DNA of 64,000 nucleotides from Acidimicrobiales bacterium (GTDB taxonomy: Bacteria > Actinomycetota > Acidimicrobiia > Acidimicrobiales > Acidimicrobilacustridaceae): assembly GCA_018401565.1 (NCBI GenBank), contig JAGYKS010000028.1:248001-312000 (forward strand), written 5' to 3'. The notes under the pieces were generated by a model that was given only the letters and a program-made list of their open reading frames with translations, was not told the origin of the DNA and made no database searches. The translations under genes were made by a program, and so were the position numbers. Shown here one piece after another: positions 1 through 8,939 of this stretch; the stretch's first letter is position 1, and every line of letters starts with the position of its first letter.

Positions 1-1
1 C

Positions 2-838
2 CGCCGGTGCCGATGGCCAGTGACCGCGGTCGTGCTCGCCGTCGTCGTGCTGGCCGGTACCGCCTGCACCTCGACCGACGACACGTCGAGCTCGGCGGAG
101 GCCAGCACAGCGCCGAGTACCACCATCACCCAGGGGCTGTTGGCCGGCGCCGACCGGATGGAGGGCCGCTACGCCCACTACGACGTGGTGGCGTACGAGG
201 GTGATGACATGAAAACCCTGATCATCTCCTTCGGCTTCACCGACCTCTCGATCATCGACAACGAGCTGGTGGCCACGGAGTCGTTCTGCTACTCCGAGCA
301 TCGTTCCGACCAACCCATCGAGGTGGAGTTTTCTGACGCCGCCACCCAGGCCATCGTGCCGGAGTCGATCGCCGTCGAGCTCACCGAGGCCGACGGCCGG
401 TTCCGGTTCTTTCGTCCGCCGACACCCACCGGCATCGGTATTCGCCTGGCCGACCCGGCCAACGATCCCCTGCCGACCGACCCCAATGATCCCCGGATCG
501 CCGACGATGACAATGACGGCAAGCCCGGCGTCACCGCCCGGATCATCGTGTCGCCGGAGCTGACCGGCGAGATCTACCTGGCCCGACGAGAGATCTTCGC
601 CTACGACGTCACCGAGCAGCCCGATGGTTCGCTGGTGGGCACGGTCATCGACGAATCAGAACAGCTGGTGGTGGGAGCATCCGACGACATCTTCCTCACC
701 CAGGCCAAATGGGTCCAGCACCCCGACCCTGCGCTCAGCCCCATCATTTTGATCCCGGTCGACCAGAGCTGGGACTGCGCCCGGCTGCGCACCGAGCGAC
801 CGACCCTGTTCCCCCCGACACCCGTCGTGAACTGGTAG
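2..838 (+). CDS. Putative secreted lipoprotein of unknown function (5' end probably outside window)
   Basis: I do not recognise the family. A GTG at 20 would give 272 residues, but the frame is open to the window edge. The codons before the GTG read RRCRWP, directly before a hydrophobic run (TAVVLAVVVLAGTAC). That is the layout of a signal peptide with a basic n-region, so the real start probably lies upstream. The Cys after LAGTA is a weak lipobox and is followed by a Ser/Thr-rich linker, typical of an anchored extracytoplasmic protein. An acidic stretch (ADDDNDG) near residue 160 resembles a calcium-binding loop. It ends at TAG just before the accessory array and is the only plus-strand gene at this end besides the transposase. 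Coding is likely; function is unknown. Confidence 0.6.
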   Translation, partial: RRCRWPVTAVVLAVVVLAGTACTSTDDTSSSAEASTAPSTTITQGLLAGADRMEGRYAHYDVVAYEGDDMKTLIISFGFTDLSIIDNELVATESFCYSEHRSDQPIEVEFSDAATQAIVPESIAVELTEADGRFRFFRPPTPTGIGIRLADPANDPLPTDPNDPRIADDDNDGKPGVTARIIVSPELTGEIYLARREIFAYDVTEQPDGSLVGTVIDESEQLVVGASDDIFLTQAKWVQHPDPALSPIILIPVDQSWDCARLRTERPTLFPPTPVVNW

Positions 839-1015
839 CTACGGCCAAGTCTTGGGTGGTTGCCATAGCAAACACGGTTCCGATGACCTCTTCTGAGGCA
901 ATGAGCACAGTGGAGGATGTCGGGTTTTCCAAGACTTGCCCGGAACACGAAGGTTGGGCGTCGGTCCCGACGGCTTCAACGCCTCGCTCAACACCGCGGG
1001 AAAGATTCCGCTGCG

Positions 1016-1028
1016 TGGTGTCGGAGGG
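1016..1028 (-). repeat. Copy 1 of the tRNA-Leu 3'-end repeat (distal end of array)
   Basis: TGGTGTCGGAGGG is identical to the last 13 bases of tRNA-Leu(GAG) read on the plus strand (10,830-10,842). It is followed after 17 bases by CCCCACGCC (1,046-1,054), also present in the tRNA variable-arm/T-stem part. Copy 2 at 4,371 shares the same extended layout. It lies in a stretch without a recognisable gene (839-1,163). Read as an attachment-site or target-duplication remnant that marks the far edge of the array. Confidence 0.7.
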
Positions 1029-1163
1029 CCGACTCGCACATTTCACCCCACGCCACTGGTCCTGCTCAGGGCCAGTTTTGAGCTGGCACTCCCGAGGATG
1101 CATTGACGGCATGGCACATCGTCCCCCACGCTGCGTTCGGGGAGCGCCCCCGTCAAGTCGCGT

Positions 1164-4041
1164 TCAGTCGTCGATGCGTACCCACAAGTCCAGCTCGGCA
1201 CCCAGTCGGTACAGGAATGCTGCCATTTGGGCTCGGGTGACGTCGCCGGTTGGGTTGTAGGGGTTGTTGGTGGTGATGTCGGTTGCCTTGAGCCAGCAGG
1301 CCGGCACCTTGGCGAATTCGGCGATGCTGTTCTGGTCGCTGAATCCGCACAATCTGGGCGCGCGGCTTCGGGTCCGGAGCCGGCGAACCGCCACAAAAAC
1401 GCCGCCATTTGTTGACGGTTCACTATCCCGGTGGGGTTGTAGGGGTTGTTGGTGGTGATGTCTTGTGCCTTCAACCAGCACGCAGCCACCCGGGCGGACT
1501 CGGCAATGGATGCCTCTGGTCGGCGAAGCCGCACGGCGATGGTGCCAAGGTCAGGGCTGCCAGCCATGCGCCACAAAAACAGTGCCATCTGCTGGCGGTT
1601 CACCGGTCGTTTGCGGTGAGCACTTGTCGCCGGCTGATTGGTGCCTTCGGTGATGCCCGCAGTTTCAGTGGCATGGACGTGGCCCGCACGAAATGAGATC
1701 CGCCGGGACATCGGCAAACTCCGGACTGGCTGGAGCTCCGCACTGGGAGTCGTAATCCTCAACAGTTTCGACGGGCACCGATGACCCCATATCGTTGAAC
1801 CGCCACCACCGTGACCCGGTAGAGGCCGGTCTGCGACAACCCCGGGACACCACACATGATGTTGTCGGCGCAGTAGCTGTGCACGTTGCATCACCTGGGG
1901 TGATTTGGTCACTGTGTATCCTGTCACCGGTGGTCTGTTGTCGCCACCAGGCGGCGACCATGACACCGCCATGTCGCCAACACCAGGGGCGACCGCCACA
2001 TTTGCGGGCGCCTCAGGAACAATGGGAGACAAACGGACTCTCACCACCCGCCCAGGAGACGTGTCGGTCCCGAAGTACCCGAACGTTCCATCCCCCACCG
2101 CAGAGAGCAGGGAGTTCTCGTCGGTGTTGAGGGTGACGGCACCGACCCGGGTCATATCCGACAACCGCACCTTCACCACCCGCCCGGGTGACGTGTTGGT
2201 TCCGAAGTAGCCGAATGTTCCGTCGGTCACCGCAGAGCGCAGGAAGACCTCACCGTTGTTGAGGGTGACGGCGTCGACCCGAGTCATGTCGGCGAGCCGC
2301 ACTTTCACCACCCGACCAGGGAACGTGTTGGTTCCGAAGTACCCGAACGTTCCGTCGGTCACCGCCGACAACAGGCCATCCTCGCCGGGGTCGAGGGTGA
2401 CGGCACTGACCCGGGTCATGTCCGACAGCCGCACTTTCACCACCTGCCCGGGGGACGTGGCGGTCCCGAAGTACCCGAACGTTCCGTCGGTCACCGCCGA
2501 CGCGCAGGTCGTCCTCGCCGGTGTTGAGGGTGACGGCGCTGACCCGGGTCATGTCCGACAGCCGCACTTTCACCACCTGACCAGGGAGTTCGTGATCGGT
2601 CCCGAAGTAGCCGAATGTTCCGTCGGTCACTGCCGAGCCCAGGAAGACCTCGCCGTCGTTGAGGGTGACGGCACCGACCCGGGTCATGTCGTCCAACCGC
2701 ACTTTCACCACCTGCCACGGGATCCGTGGACGGTCCCGAAGTAGCCGAACGTTCCGTCGGTCACCGCCGAGCGCAGGCCGTCCTCGCCGGCGTTGAGGGT
2801 GACGGCACCGACCCGGGTCATGTCCGACAGCCGGACTTTCACCACCTGCCCAGGATTCGTGGAGGTCCCGAAGTAGCCGAACGTTCCGTCGGTCACCGCA
2901 GAGAGCAGGGAGTTCTCGTCGGTGTTGAGGGTGACGGCACTGAACCGGGTCATGTCCGACAGCCGGACTTTCACCACCTGCCCGGGTGACGTGGAGGTCC
3001 CGAAGTAGCCGAATGTTCCGTCGGTCACCGCAGAGCGCAGGAAGGCCTCGCCGGTGTTGAGGGTGACGGCACTGACCCGAGTCATGTCCGACAGCCGGAC
3101 TTTCACCACTGTTCCCGGAGACGTGTTAGTGCCGAAGTAGCCGAACGTTCCGTCGGTCACCGCCGAGCGCAGGGAGTTCTCGTCGGTGTTGAGGGTGACG
3201 GCACTGACCCGGGTCATGTCCGACAGCCGGACTTTCACCACTGTTCCCGGAGACGTGTTAGTGCCGAAGTAGCCGAACGTTCCGTCGGTCACCGCCGACT
3301 CCAGGCTGTCCTCGCCGGGGTCGAGGGTGACGGCACTGACTCTGGTCATGTCGGCGAGCCGGACTTTCACTACCTGCCCAGGCAACGTGTCGGTTCCGAA
3401 GTAGCCGAATGTTCCGTCGGTCACCGCAGAGCGCAGGAAGGCCTCGTCGGTGTTGACGGCACTGACTCGGGTCATGTCCGACAGCCGGACTTTCACCACC
3501 TGCCCGGGGTCCGTGTAGGTTCCGAAGTATCCGAATGTTCCGTCGGTCACCGCCGAGAGCAGGGAGTTCTCGCCGGTGTTGAGGGTGACGGCACTGACTC
3601 TGGTCATGTCCGACAGCCGTACTTTCACCACCTGCCCGGGGGACGTGGAGGTCCCAAAGTATCCGAATGTTCCGTCGGTCACCGCAGAGCGCAGGAAGGC
3701 CTCGTCGGTGTTGAGGGTGACGGCACTGACTCTGGTCATGTCCGACAGCCGGACTTTCACCACTGTTCCCGGAGACGTGTTAGTGCCGAAATATGCGAAG
3801 GTTTCGTCGGTCACGGCCGCACTCAGCGTCCCTTCCGTTCGGGTCAGCGTGAGCGCATCGGTACGCGCTGGTGCCGAGTCTCCTGACTGGGGGGCTGCTG
3901 CCGAAGCATCTGTTGGCGCGCTGCGGGTGGCATCTGAGGGGCCGATGGCGACAACCCCCACCACCATCAGGGCCACCAAAGCAGACCCCACAAGCCGCAC
4001 CGACATCCCCGGGGATTTCCCAACCGGAATTGAGTGGTCAT
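1164..4041 (-). CDS. Secreted SLH-anchored protein with 14 beta-propeller repeats (module 1; frameshifted)
   Basis: Predicted cell-surface protein. In order: signal peptide (RLVGSALVALMVVGVVAIG), 14 repeats of about 44 residues around SAVTDGTFGYFGT...VVKVRLSDMTRV (about 3,830 down to 2,050), one fibronectin type III domain (about 2,030-1,850), and three S-layer-homology-like repeats (QMAxFLWRxAG...ACWLKA..ITTNNPYNP) ending at 1,164. The repeats resemble YncE/YVTN-type propeller blades; fourteen blades would make two seven-bladed propellers. The start is placed at MTTQFRLG (4,041) because the paralogue at 6,261-8,192 begins MTAQFRLG. At least six frame changes are visible (near 4,010, 2,710, 2,505 and several in the Fn3/SLH part). 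Given similar indels in essential genes, sequence error is as likely as decay. Ligand unknown. Confidence 0.7.
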
Positions 4042-4130
4042 GACCACACCTTTTTCCCATGTCGTGCACATCAGATCGGTTTCAAAGAAACGTCGAGAGC
4101 GTACTGCGTTCATCAACGGGATGCTTGCGG

Positions 4131-4370
4131 AAACAGGTGGCATGACCAGCGGTGCGGTCCCCAGCGGCCACCACCACCCCACCAGTGGCGGTGGCCGGTG
4201 TACGGCAGATGCTTCAGCGTTGACCCAGCCAACCGAGTCGCTCACCGCCGAACGTTCCCACTATCCGGCAGGCAACCACAGGCCCATCATCGACCACCCC
4301 GAGCAGACCAGAGAAAAACCTTGGTACGTGGTTCTGCGGACGCAACCAGTGCGTGATGTCAGAAGGCGTT
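4131..4370 (-). promoter_or_regulatory. Upstream region shared with the module-3 propeller gene
   Basis: About 240 bases between the propeller gene start and repeat copy 2 are nearly the same as 8,287-8,521 upstream of the second propeller gene. Shared blocks include GACCCAGCCAACCGA, CACCGCCGAACGTTCCCACTA and AAAAACCTTGGTACGTGGTT. No open frame is conserved, so a common promoter or leader is the simplest reading. I could not identify -10/-35 elements with confidence. Confidence 0.4.
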
Positions 4371-4383
4371 TGGTGTCGGAGGG
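4371..4383 (-). repeat. Copy 2 of the tRNA-Leu 3'-end repeat
   Basis: TGGTGTCGGAGGG, followed by TCGATTCGCACATTCGG and CCCCACGCC (4,384-4,409). The extended 39 bases match copy 1 closely, and the similarity continues with CCTGCTCA-GGCC. It separates the 14-repeat propeller module from the Asp-box propeller module. The stretch from here to 4,629 holds no recognisable gene. Confidence 0.75.
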
Positions 4384-4629
4384 TCGATTCGCACATTCGG
4401 CCCCACGCCGTTTGCCCTGCTCACGGCCACATTCCTCATTCCAGTGATTGCCTCACGTCAACAACGGCGGTGACCTGCCCCACGGGTACGGGGTTTTCAC
4501 AACCCTGAGAGAACCCGTCCTTGGGTCCACGTGAAAGTGCGGTTTGGTCTTCCGGTTCGTCTCCAGGCGCGCCGGTTCGCCTGGTGGTGTCAGGTAACGG
4601 TGAGGCCGTGACGGTCAACCGAGGAGAAC

Positions 4630-5839
4630 TCAGCCGGTGAAGCGGGGGGCCATGACAGCCGCTGACGGGCCGGGCGCCACCGTCGAAGTTGGTGCCACCG
4701 TCGTAGTTGGTGCCACCGTCGGCGAGGTCGTTGGGGTCGTTGGGGTCGTTGGGGCCGGCGAGTGTCGGCGAGCGTCGCCGAAGTCGTCGAGGTCGTTGGG
4801 GTCGTCGAAGTCGTCGAGGTCGTCGAGGTCGGCAAAGGGCCGCTGCAATGCTCAACCCCCCGAACGTGGCGGCGTACACATTCGAACCGTCGACGAACAC
4901 CCCACGCACGGCGTTGCTGCCGAGGCCGTCAGGGGTGTTGTAGTTCGTGAAGCTCGCTCCCCCGTCGGTGGAGACGCTCAACCCATTGAACGTGGCGAAG
5001 TACACCGTCGAACCGACAGCGAACACCCCCTGCCCGGTGTTGCTGTCGAGGCCGTCGGCGATGGTCCGGTTCACAAAAGTCGTTCCCCCGTTGGTGGAGA
5101 TGCTCAACCCCTCGTTCGTGGCGGCGTACACATTCGAACCGACAGCGAACACCCCTCGCACGGTGTTGCTGCCGAGGCCGTCGGTCGGTGGTGTAGTTCG
5201 TGAAGCTCGTTCCCCCGTCGGTGGAGATGCTCAACCCCCCGTCCGTGGCGGCGTACACCGTCGAACCGACAGCGAACACCCCTAACACTTCGTCGCTGCC
5301 GAGGCCGGAGTTGGCGTTGGTCCGGTTCGTGAAGGTCTCTCCCCCGTCGGTGGAGATGCTCAACCCCCGCTGCGTGGCGGCGTACACATTTTCACCGACA
5401 GCGAACACCCCGTACACGATGTTGCTTCCGAGGCCGGCGGTGGTGGTGTAGTTCGTGAAGCTCGTTCCCCCGTTGGTGGAGACGCTCAACCCCCCGAACG
5501 TGGCGGCGTACACCTTGTCACCGTCAGCGAACACCCCCTGCACGCTGTTGCTGCCGAGGCCGTCGCCGTCGGGGGGGGCGCCGGCGGTCCGGTTCGTGAA
5601 GCTCGTCCCCCCACCGGTCGAGATGCTCAACCCCCCGTCCGTGGCGGCGTATACCTTGTCACCGTCAGCGAACACCCCGTTCACGGTGTTGTTGCCGAGG
5701 CCGTTGTCGGTGGTCCGGTTCTGGAACGTCGTCGTAGCCGAAGCGGTCGACGCCAGCCCGACCAACGTCGCACCCCAACGAACATGACGAACGCAACGAA
5801 CACACGAGGGAACATCCGGACGGCGCGCTGTTTAGCCAT
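4630..5839 (-). CDS. Secreted Asp-box (BNR-like) seven-repeat propeller protein (module 2; frameshifted)
   Basis: Starts at ATG 5,839 (MAKQRAVRMFPRVF...) with a signal peptide that continues in another frame as GATLVGLASTASA, so one G is missing near 5,775. Seven repeats follow of the type GLGSNxVxGVFAxGxxVYAATxGGLSISTDGGTSFTN. The STDGGxSFTN part resembles the Asp-box (SxDxGxTW) of BNR/sialidase-like propellers, and seven units fit a seven-bladed fold. The C-terminus is a low-complexity Thr/Pro tail (TSTTSTTPTT, PTTPTTSPT), possibly a wall-spanning or glycosylated stalk. Further frame changes occur near 5,185, 4,845 and 4,765. There is no SLH domain, unlike the two neighbouring propeller genes. 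Role and ligand are unknown. Confidence 0.6.
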
Positions 5840-5996
5840 AAGCACACCATGCTTGACCGACTGGTGACTGGTTGTCAATCCACAGAAGTTGTCTGTAGGC
5901 GGCGAAGCTTCCCAAATACCGTCACCGAGGGGGCACCAGAAGCCGAAACGGCAGGTCCGGGTCCGGCACCCCAACCAGCCCAGCCGTTGGGCAAAG

Positions 5997-6013
5997 TGGT
6001 GTCGGAGGGGGGA
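5997..6013 (-). repeat. Copy 3 of the tRNA-Leu 3'-end repeat (17-base match)
   Basis: The longest match to the tRNA end: 17 bases, TGGTGTCGGAGGGGGGA, identical to 10,830-10,846. It continues GTATTCCCCC, so a small stem (GGGGGA/TCCCCC) imitates the T-arm although the loop differs from the tRNA. Separates the Asp-box module from the seven-repeat SLH module. No gene is seen from 5,840 to 6,260 apart from this site. Confidence 0.75.
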
Positions 6014-6260
6014 GTATTCCCCCGCACAGTGGGTCGTGTCCGCAGGCCCCACGGGGGCACTTCAGACATCTGACCTCCTTGTTGACTTCGCTGTCACTGG
6101 CGAGCCCAACAGCTGTTGCTTGACGTTGAGACCTACCTGAGCTTCCCCTCAAAACATACAGGCAGCTGCCACCAATGTGCGGAGAAGACTTCCTGAGTCC
6201 GGATCGGCAACGACGCCGAGGCCACCGCCGCCGAGCGCTGCAAGCTGCTCGCTCATCGAA

Positions 6261-8192
6261 TCAGTCGCCGATGCGTACCCAAAAGTCCAGCTCGGCACCC
6301 AAACGGTACAAAAACGCTGCCATTTGCGCTCGGGTGACGTCACCGGTCGGGTTGTACGGATTGTTGGTGGTGATGTCGGTTGCCTTGAGCCAGCACGCCG
6401 GCACCTTGGCAAAAATCGAAATGTCAGCTTCATCACGGAATCCACACGACGCCGGGGCGTCCGGCTCACCAGCGAACCGCCACAGAAACGCTGCCATTTG
6501 CTGGCGGTTCACCACACCCGACGGGTTGTAGGGGTTGTTGGTGGTGATGCCCTCGGCTTTCAGCCAGCACGCTGCCACCTGGGCGGCCACGCCAATGCTT
6601 GCTTCATCAGCAAATCCACATGACGCCGGGCCATCAGGACTACCCGCCATCCGCCACAAAAACAGTGCCATCTGCTGGCGGTTCACGGGTCGTTGCGGCG
6701 AGTACTCGTCACCGGCCGGGTTGGTGCCTTCGTCGATGCCCCGCAACTTGAGCATGGACGTGGCCCGCACAAAAAACGACCCGGCCGGGACGTCCACAAA
6801 TTCCGGGATTGCTGAACCCGCACCAGGAGTCACCACACCCGACGGCGCAGACGGCACCGACGACCCCACACCGTTGGTTGCAACCACCGTGGCCCGAAAA
6901 AGACCAGTCGGCGACAACCCCGACACCACACACGACGTTGCCGGCGCACTCGCCGTACACGTCGCACCATAAGGGGCGACGGTCACGGTGTACCCCGTCA
7001 CCGGTGATCCGCCATCGTCACCAGGTGCCGACCACGACACCCCAATTGGCCAACACCCGGGGTGACCGTCACCGCCGTGGGCGCTTCCGGTACCAGCGGC
7101 GACAGTGTCACCTTCACCACCTGCCCGGGGTCCGTGTCGGTTCCGAAGTACCCGAACGTTCCATCGGTCACCGCCGAAAACAGGGTGTACTCGCCGTCGT
7201 TGAGGGTGACGGCGTCGACCCGGGTCATGTCCGACAACCGCACCTTCACCACCTGGCCGGGGTCCGTGTAGGTTCCGAAGTACCCGAACGTTCCGTCGGT
7301 CACCGCCGACACCACCTCTCCCTCGCCGTTGTTGAGGGTGACGGCGTCGACCCGGGTCATGTCCGACAACCGCACCTTCACCACCCGGCCGGGGTCCGTG
7401 AAGGTGCCGAAATACCCGAATGTTCCGTCGGTCACCGCCGAAAACAGGGTGTCCTCGTCGGCGTTGAGGGTGACGGCGCTCGACCCGAGCCATGTCCGAC
7501 AACGACACTTTCACCACCCGCCCAGGGGACGTGTCCGTCCCGAAGTAGCCGAACGTTCCGTCGGTCACCGCCGAGCCCAGTCTGTCCTCGCCGTCGTTGA
7601 GAGTGACGGCACCGACCCGGGCCATGTCCGACAACCGCACCTTCACCACCCGGCCAGGGAACGTGTCCGTCCCGAAATACCCGAACGTTCCGTCGCTCAC
7701 CGCCGAGCCCAGTCTGTCCTCGCCGTTGTTGAGGGTGACGGCGTCGACCCGGGTCATGTCCGACAACCGCACCTTCACCACCCGGCCGGGGAACGTGTAG
7801 GTCCCGAAGTAGCCGAACGTTCCGTCGGTCACCGCCGAGCCCAGGCTGTTCTCGTCGGCGTTGAGGGTGACGGCGTCGACCCGAGCCATGTCCGACAGCC
7901 GTACCTTCACCACCTGGCCAGGGAACGTGCGGGTTCCGAAGTAACCGAACGTTCCATCGGTCACCGCCGAGTACAGGCCATCTTCGCCATTGTTGAGCGT
8001 GAGCGCATCGGTACGCGCTGGTGCCGAGTCTTCTGACTGGGGCGCCAGCGTCACATCATCTGTTGGCGCGCTGCCGGTGGCATCTGAGGGGCTGACGGCG
8101 ACAACCCCCACCACCATCAACGCCACCAAAGCGGACCCCACAAGCCGCGCTGATCGCCGCCGGCGGTCTCCCAATCGGAATTGAGCGGTCAT
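6261..8192 (-). CDS. Secreted SLH-anchored protein with 7 beta-propeller repeats (module 3)
   Basis: Paralogue of the gene at 1,164-4,041, with half the number of repeats. Start at MTAQFRLG (8,192). The signal peptide (RLVGSALVALMVVGVVAV) is followed by seven SAVTDGTFGYFGT...VVKVRLSDM repeats (about 7,985-7,110), which fits a single seven-bladed propeller. Then come a fibronectin type III domain (SWSAPGDDGGSPVTGYTV) and three SLH-like repeats (NRQQMALFLWRMAG; NRQQMAAFLWRFAG; TRAQMAAFLYRLG), each with ACWLKA..ITTNNPYNP. Two indels cancel each other: an extra C near 7,480 and a missing G in the G-run near 7,044. The intervening blades are intact in the alternative frame. Expected to sit on the cell surface, held by its SLH domains. 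Confidence 0.75.
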   Translation of the reverse strand: MTAQFRLGDRRRRSARLVGSALVALMVVGVVAVSPSDATGSAPTDDVTLAPQSEDSAPARTDALTLNNGEDGLYSAVTDGTFGYFGTRTFPGQVVKVRLSDMARVDAVTLNADENSLGSAVTDGTFGYFGTYTFPGRVVKVRLSDMTRVDAVTLNNGEDRLGSAVSDGTFGYFGTDTFPGRVVKVRLSDMARVGAVTLNDGEDRLGSAVTDGTFGYFGTDTSPGRVVKVSLSDMARVERRHPQRRRGHPVFGGDRRNIRVFRHLHGPRPGGEGAVVGHDPGRRRHPQQRRGRGGVGGDRRNVRVLRNLHGPRPGGEGAVVGHDPGRRRHPQRRRVHPVFGGDRWNVRVLRNRHGPRAGGEGDTVAAGTGSAHGGDGHPGCWPIGVSWSAPGDDGGSPVTGYTVTVAPYGATCTASAPATSCVVSGLSPTGLFRATVVATNGVGSSVPSAPSGVVTPGAGSAIPEFVDVPAGSFFVRATSMLKLRGIDEGTNPAGDEYSPQRPVNRQQMALFLWRMAGSPDGPASCGFADEASIGVAAQVAACWLKAEGITTNNPYNPSGVVNRQQMAAFLWRFAGEPDAPASCGFRDEADISIFAKVPACWLKATDITTNNPYNPTGDVTRAQMAAFLYRLGAELDFWVRIGD

Positions 8193-8286
8193 GGCCACAG
8201 CCTCATTTCCGAGTCGTACGCACCACAATGGTGTGAGTTAGGTGACGGCACCCTATGGCATCCCACAACACAATGCCTACGACAAC

Positions 8287-8521
8287 AGGTGGCATGACCC
8301 GCGACACGGTCCCCAGCGGCCACCACCACCCTGCGGTAGCGATGGCCAGTGCACGGCAGATGCTTCAGCGTTGACCCAGCCAACCGACAGGCTCACCGCC
8401 GAACGTTCCCACTAGCCGGTAGGCAACCACAGGCCCACCACCGACCACCCCGAGCAGACCAGGGAAAAACCTTGGTACGTGGTTCTGCCAATGCAACCAG
8501 TGTGAGGTGCCAGATGGCGTG
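8287..8521 (-). promoter_or_regulatory. Upstream region shared with the module-1 propeller gene
   Basis: Near-identical to 4,131-4,370, with the conserved blocks in the same order right up to the tRNA-derived repeat. Conservation of non-coding sequence between two modules suggests a shared promoter or leader, or simply descent from one duplicated module. Confidence 0.4.
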
Positions 8522-8534
8522 TGGTGTCGGAGGG
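8522..8534 (-). repeat. Copy 4 of the tRNA-Leu 3'-end repeat
   Basis: TGGTGTCGGAGGG followed by TCGATTCGCACGTTGA and CCCCACCC, the same extended form as copies 1 and 2 with one base less spacing. Separates the seven-repeat propeller module from the toxin-antitoxin module. Confidence 0.75.
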
Positions 8535-8609
8535 TCGATTCGCACGTTGACCCCACCCACTGCAGCGCATGGATTCTTCCAGGCTGCCTGGGCGATTGAT
8601 CGCACAACT

Positions 8610-8939
8610 TCAGGTCGATCCGCGCTCCCTGAGGCGCTCGGCGGCAGCGACCAGTGGCGGCAGGTCGTATTCGACTGTTGCCGTCACGATGCCATGGTCG
8701 GTGTCGAAGTAGCGGTGCGTCAAGTGGTCTCGCATGCGTGCGACGTCAACCCACGGGATGTCCGGCTCGTTCGCCAGTAGTGCGGGGTCGATGTCCTTGA
8801 CCGCTTCACCGATCTCGATGAGTCGGACCCGAACAGCGTCGAAAACGAGCCCATCCTCCAGCGTCCCACGTGCGAGGTGCGACTCGATCACAGCAGCGGC
8901 CGCCAGCACGTCGTCGAGGCGATGTTCATCGCTCCTCAC
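8610..8939 (-). CDS. hepT: HepT-like (DUF86) ribonuclease toxin
   Basis: 109 residues, the usual size for HepT/DUF86 toxins. Known members are HEPN-fold RNases whose active site is R-x4-H-x-Y; here RDHLTHRY provides it near residue 70. In studied pairs the MntA antitoxin blocks the toxin by AMPylating the Tyr of this motif. The start overlaps the stop of the upstream nucleotidyltransferase gene (8,936-8,939), giving translational coupling in the usual antitoxin-first order. The pair fills the whole module between repeat copies 4 and 5, so it may stabilise the array against loss. Confidence 0.85.
   Translation of the reverse strand: MRSDEHRLDDVLAAAAVIESHLARGTLEDGLVFDAVRVRLIEIGEAVKDIDPALLANEPDIPWVDVARMRDHLTHRYFDTDHGIVTATVEYDLPPLVAAAERLRERGST

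Noticed and set aside
839-1015. Possible sixth module beyond border copy 1
   Set aside because: No further tRNA-end copy and no gene could be found on the distal side.
2050-3830. Regular repeats of about 132 bases resembling a long tandem or CRISPR-like array
   Set aside because: They are coding repeats of about 44 residues without constant repeat/spacer alternation; they form propeller blades of one gene.
8193-8286. Small antisense frames over the propeller gene start
   Set aside because: Not conserved between the two paralogous leaders, no ribosome-binding site.
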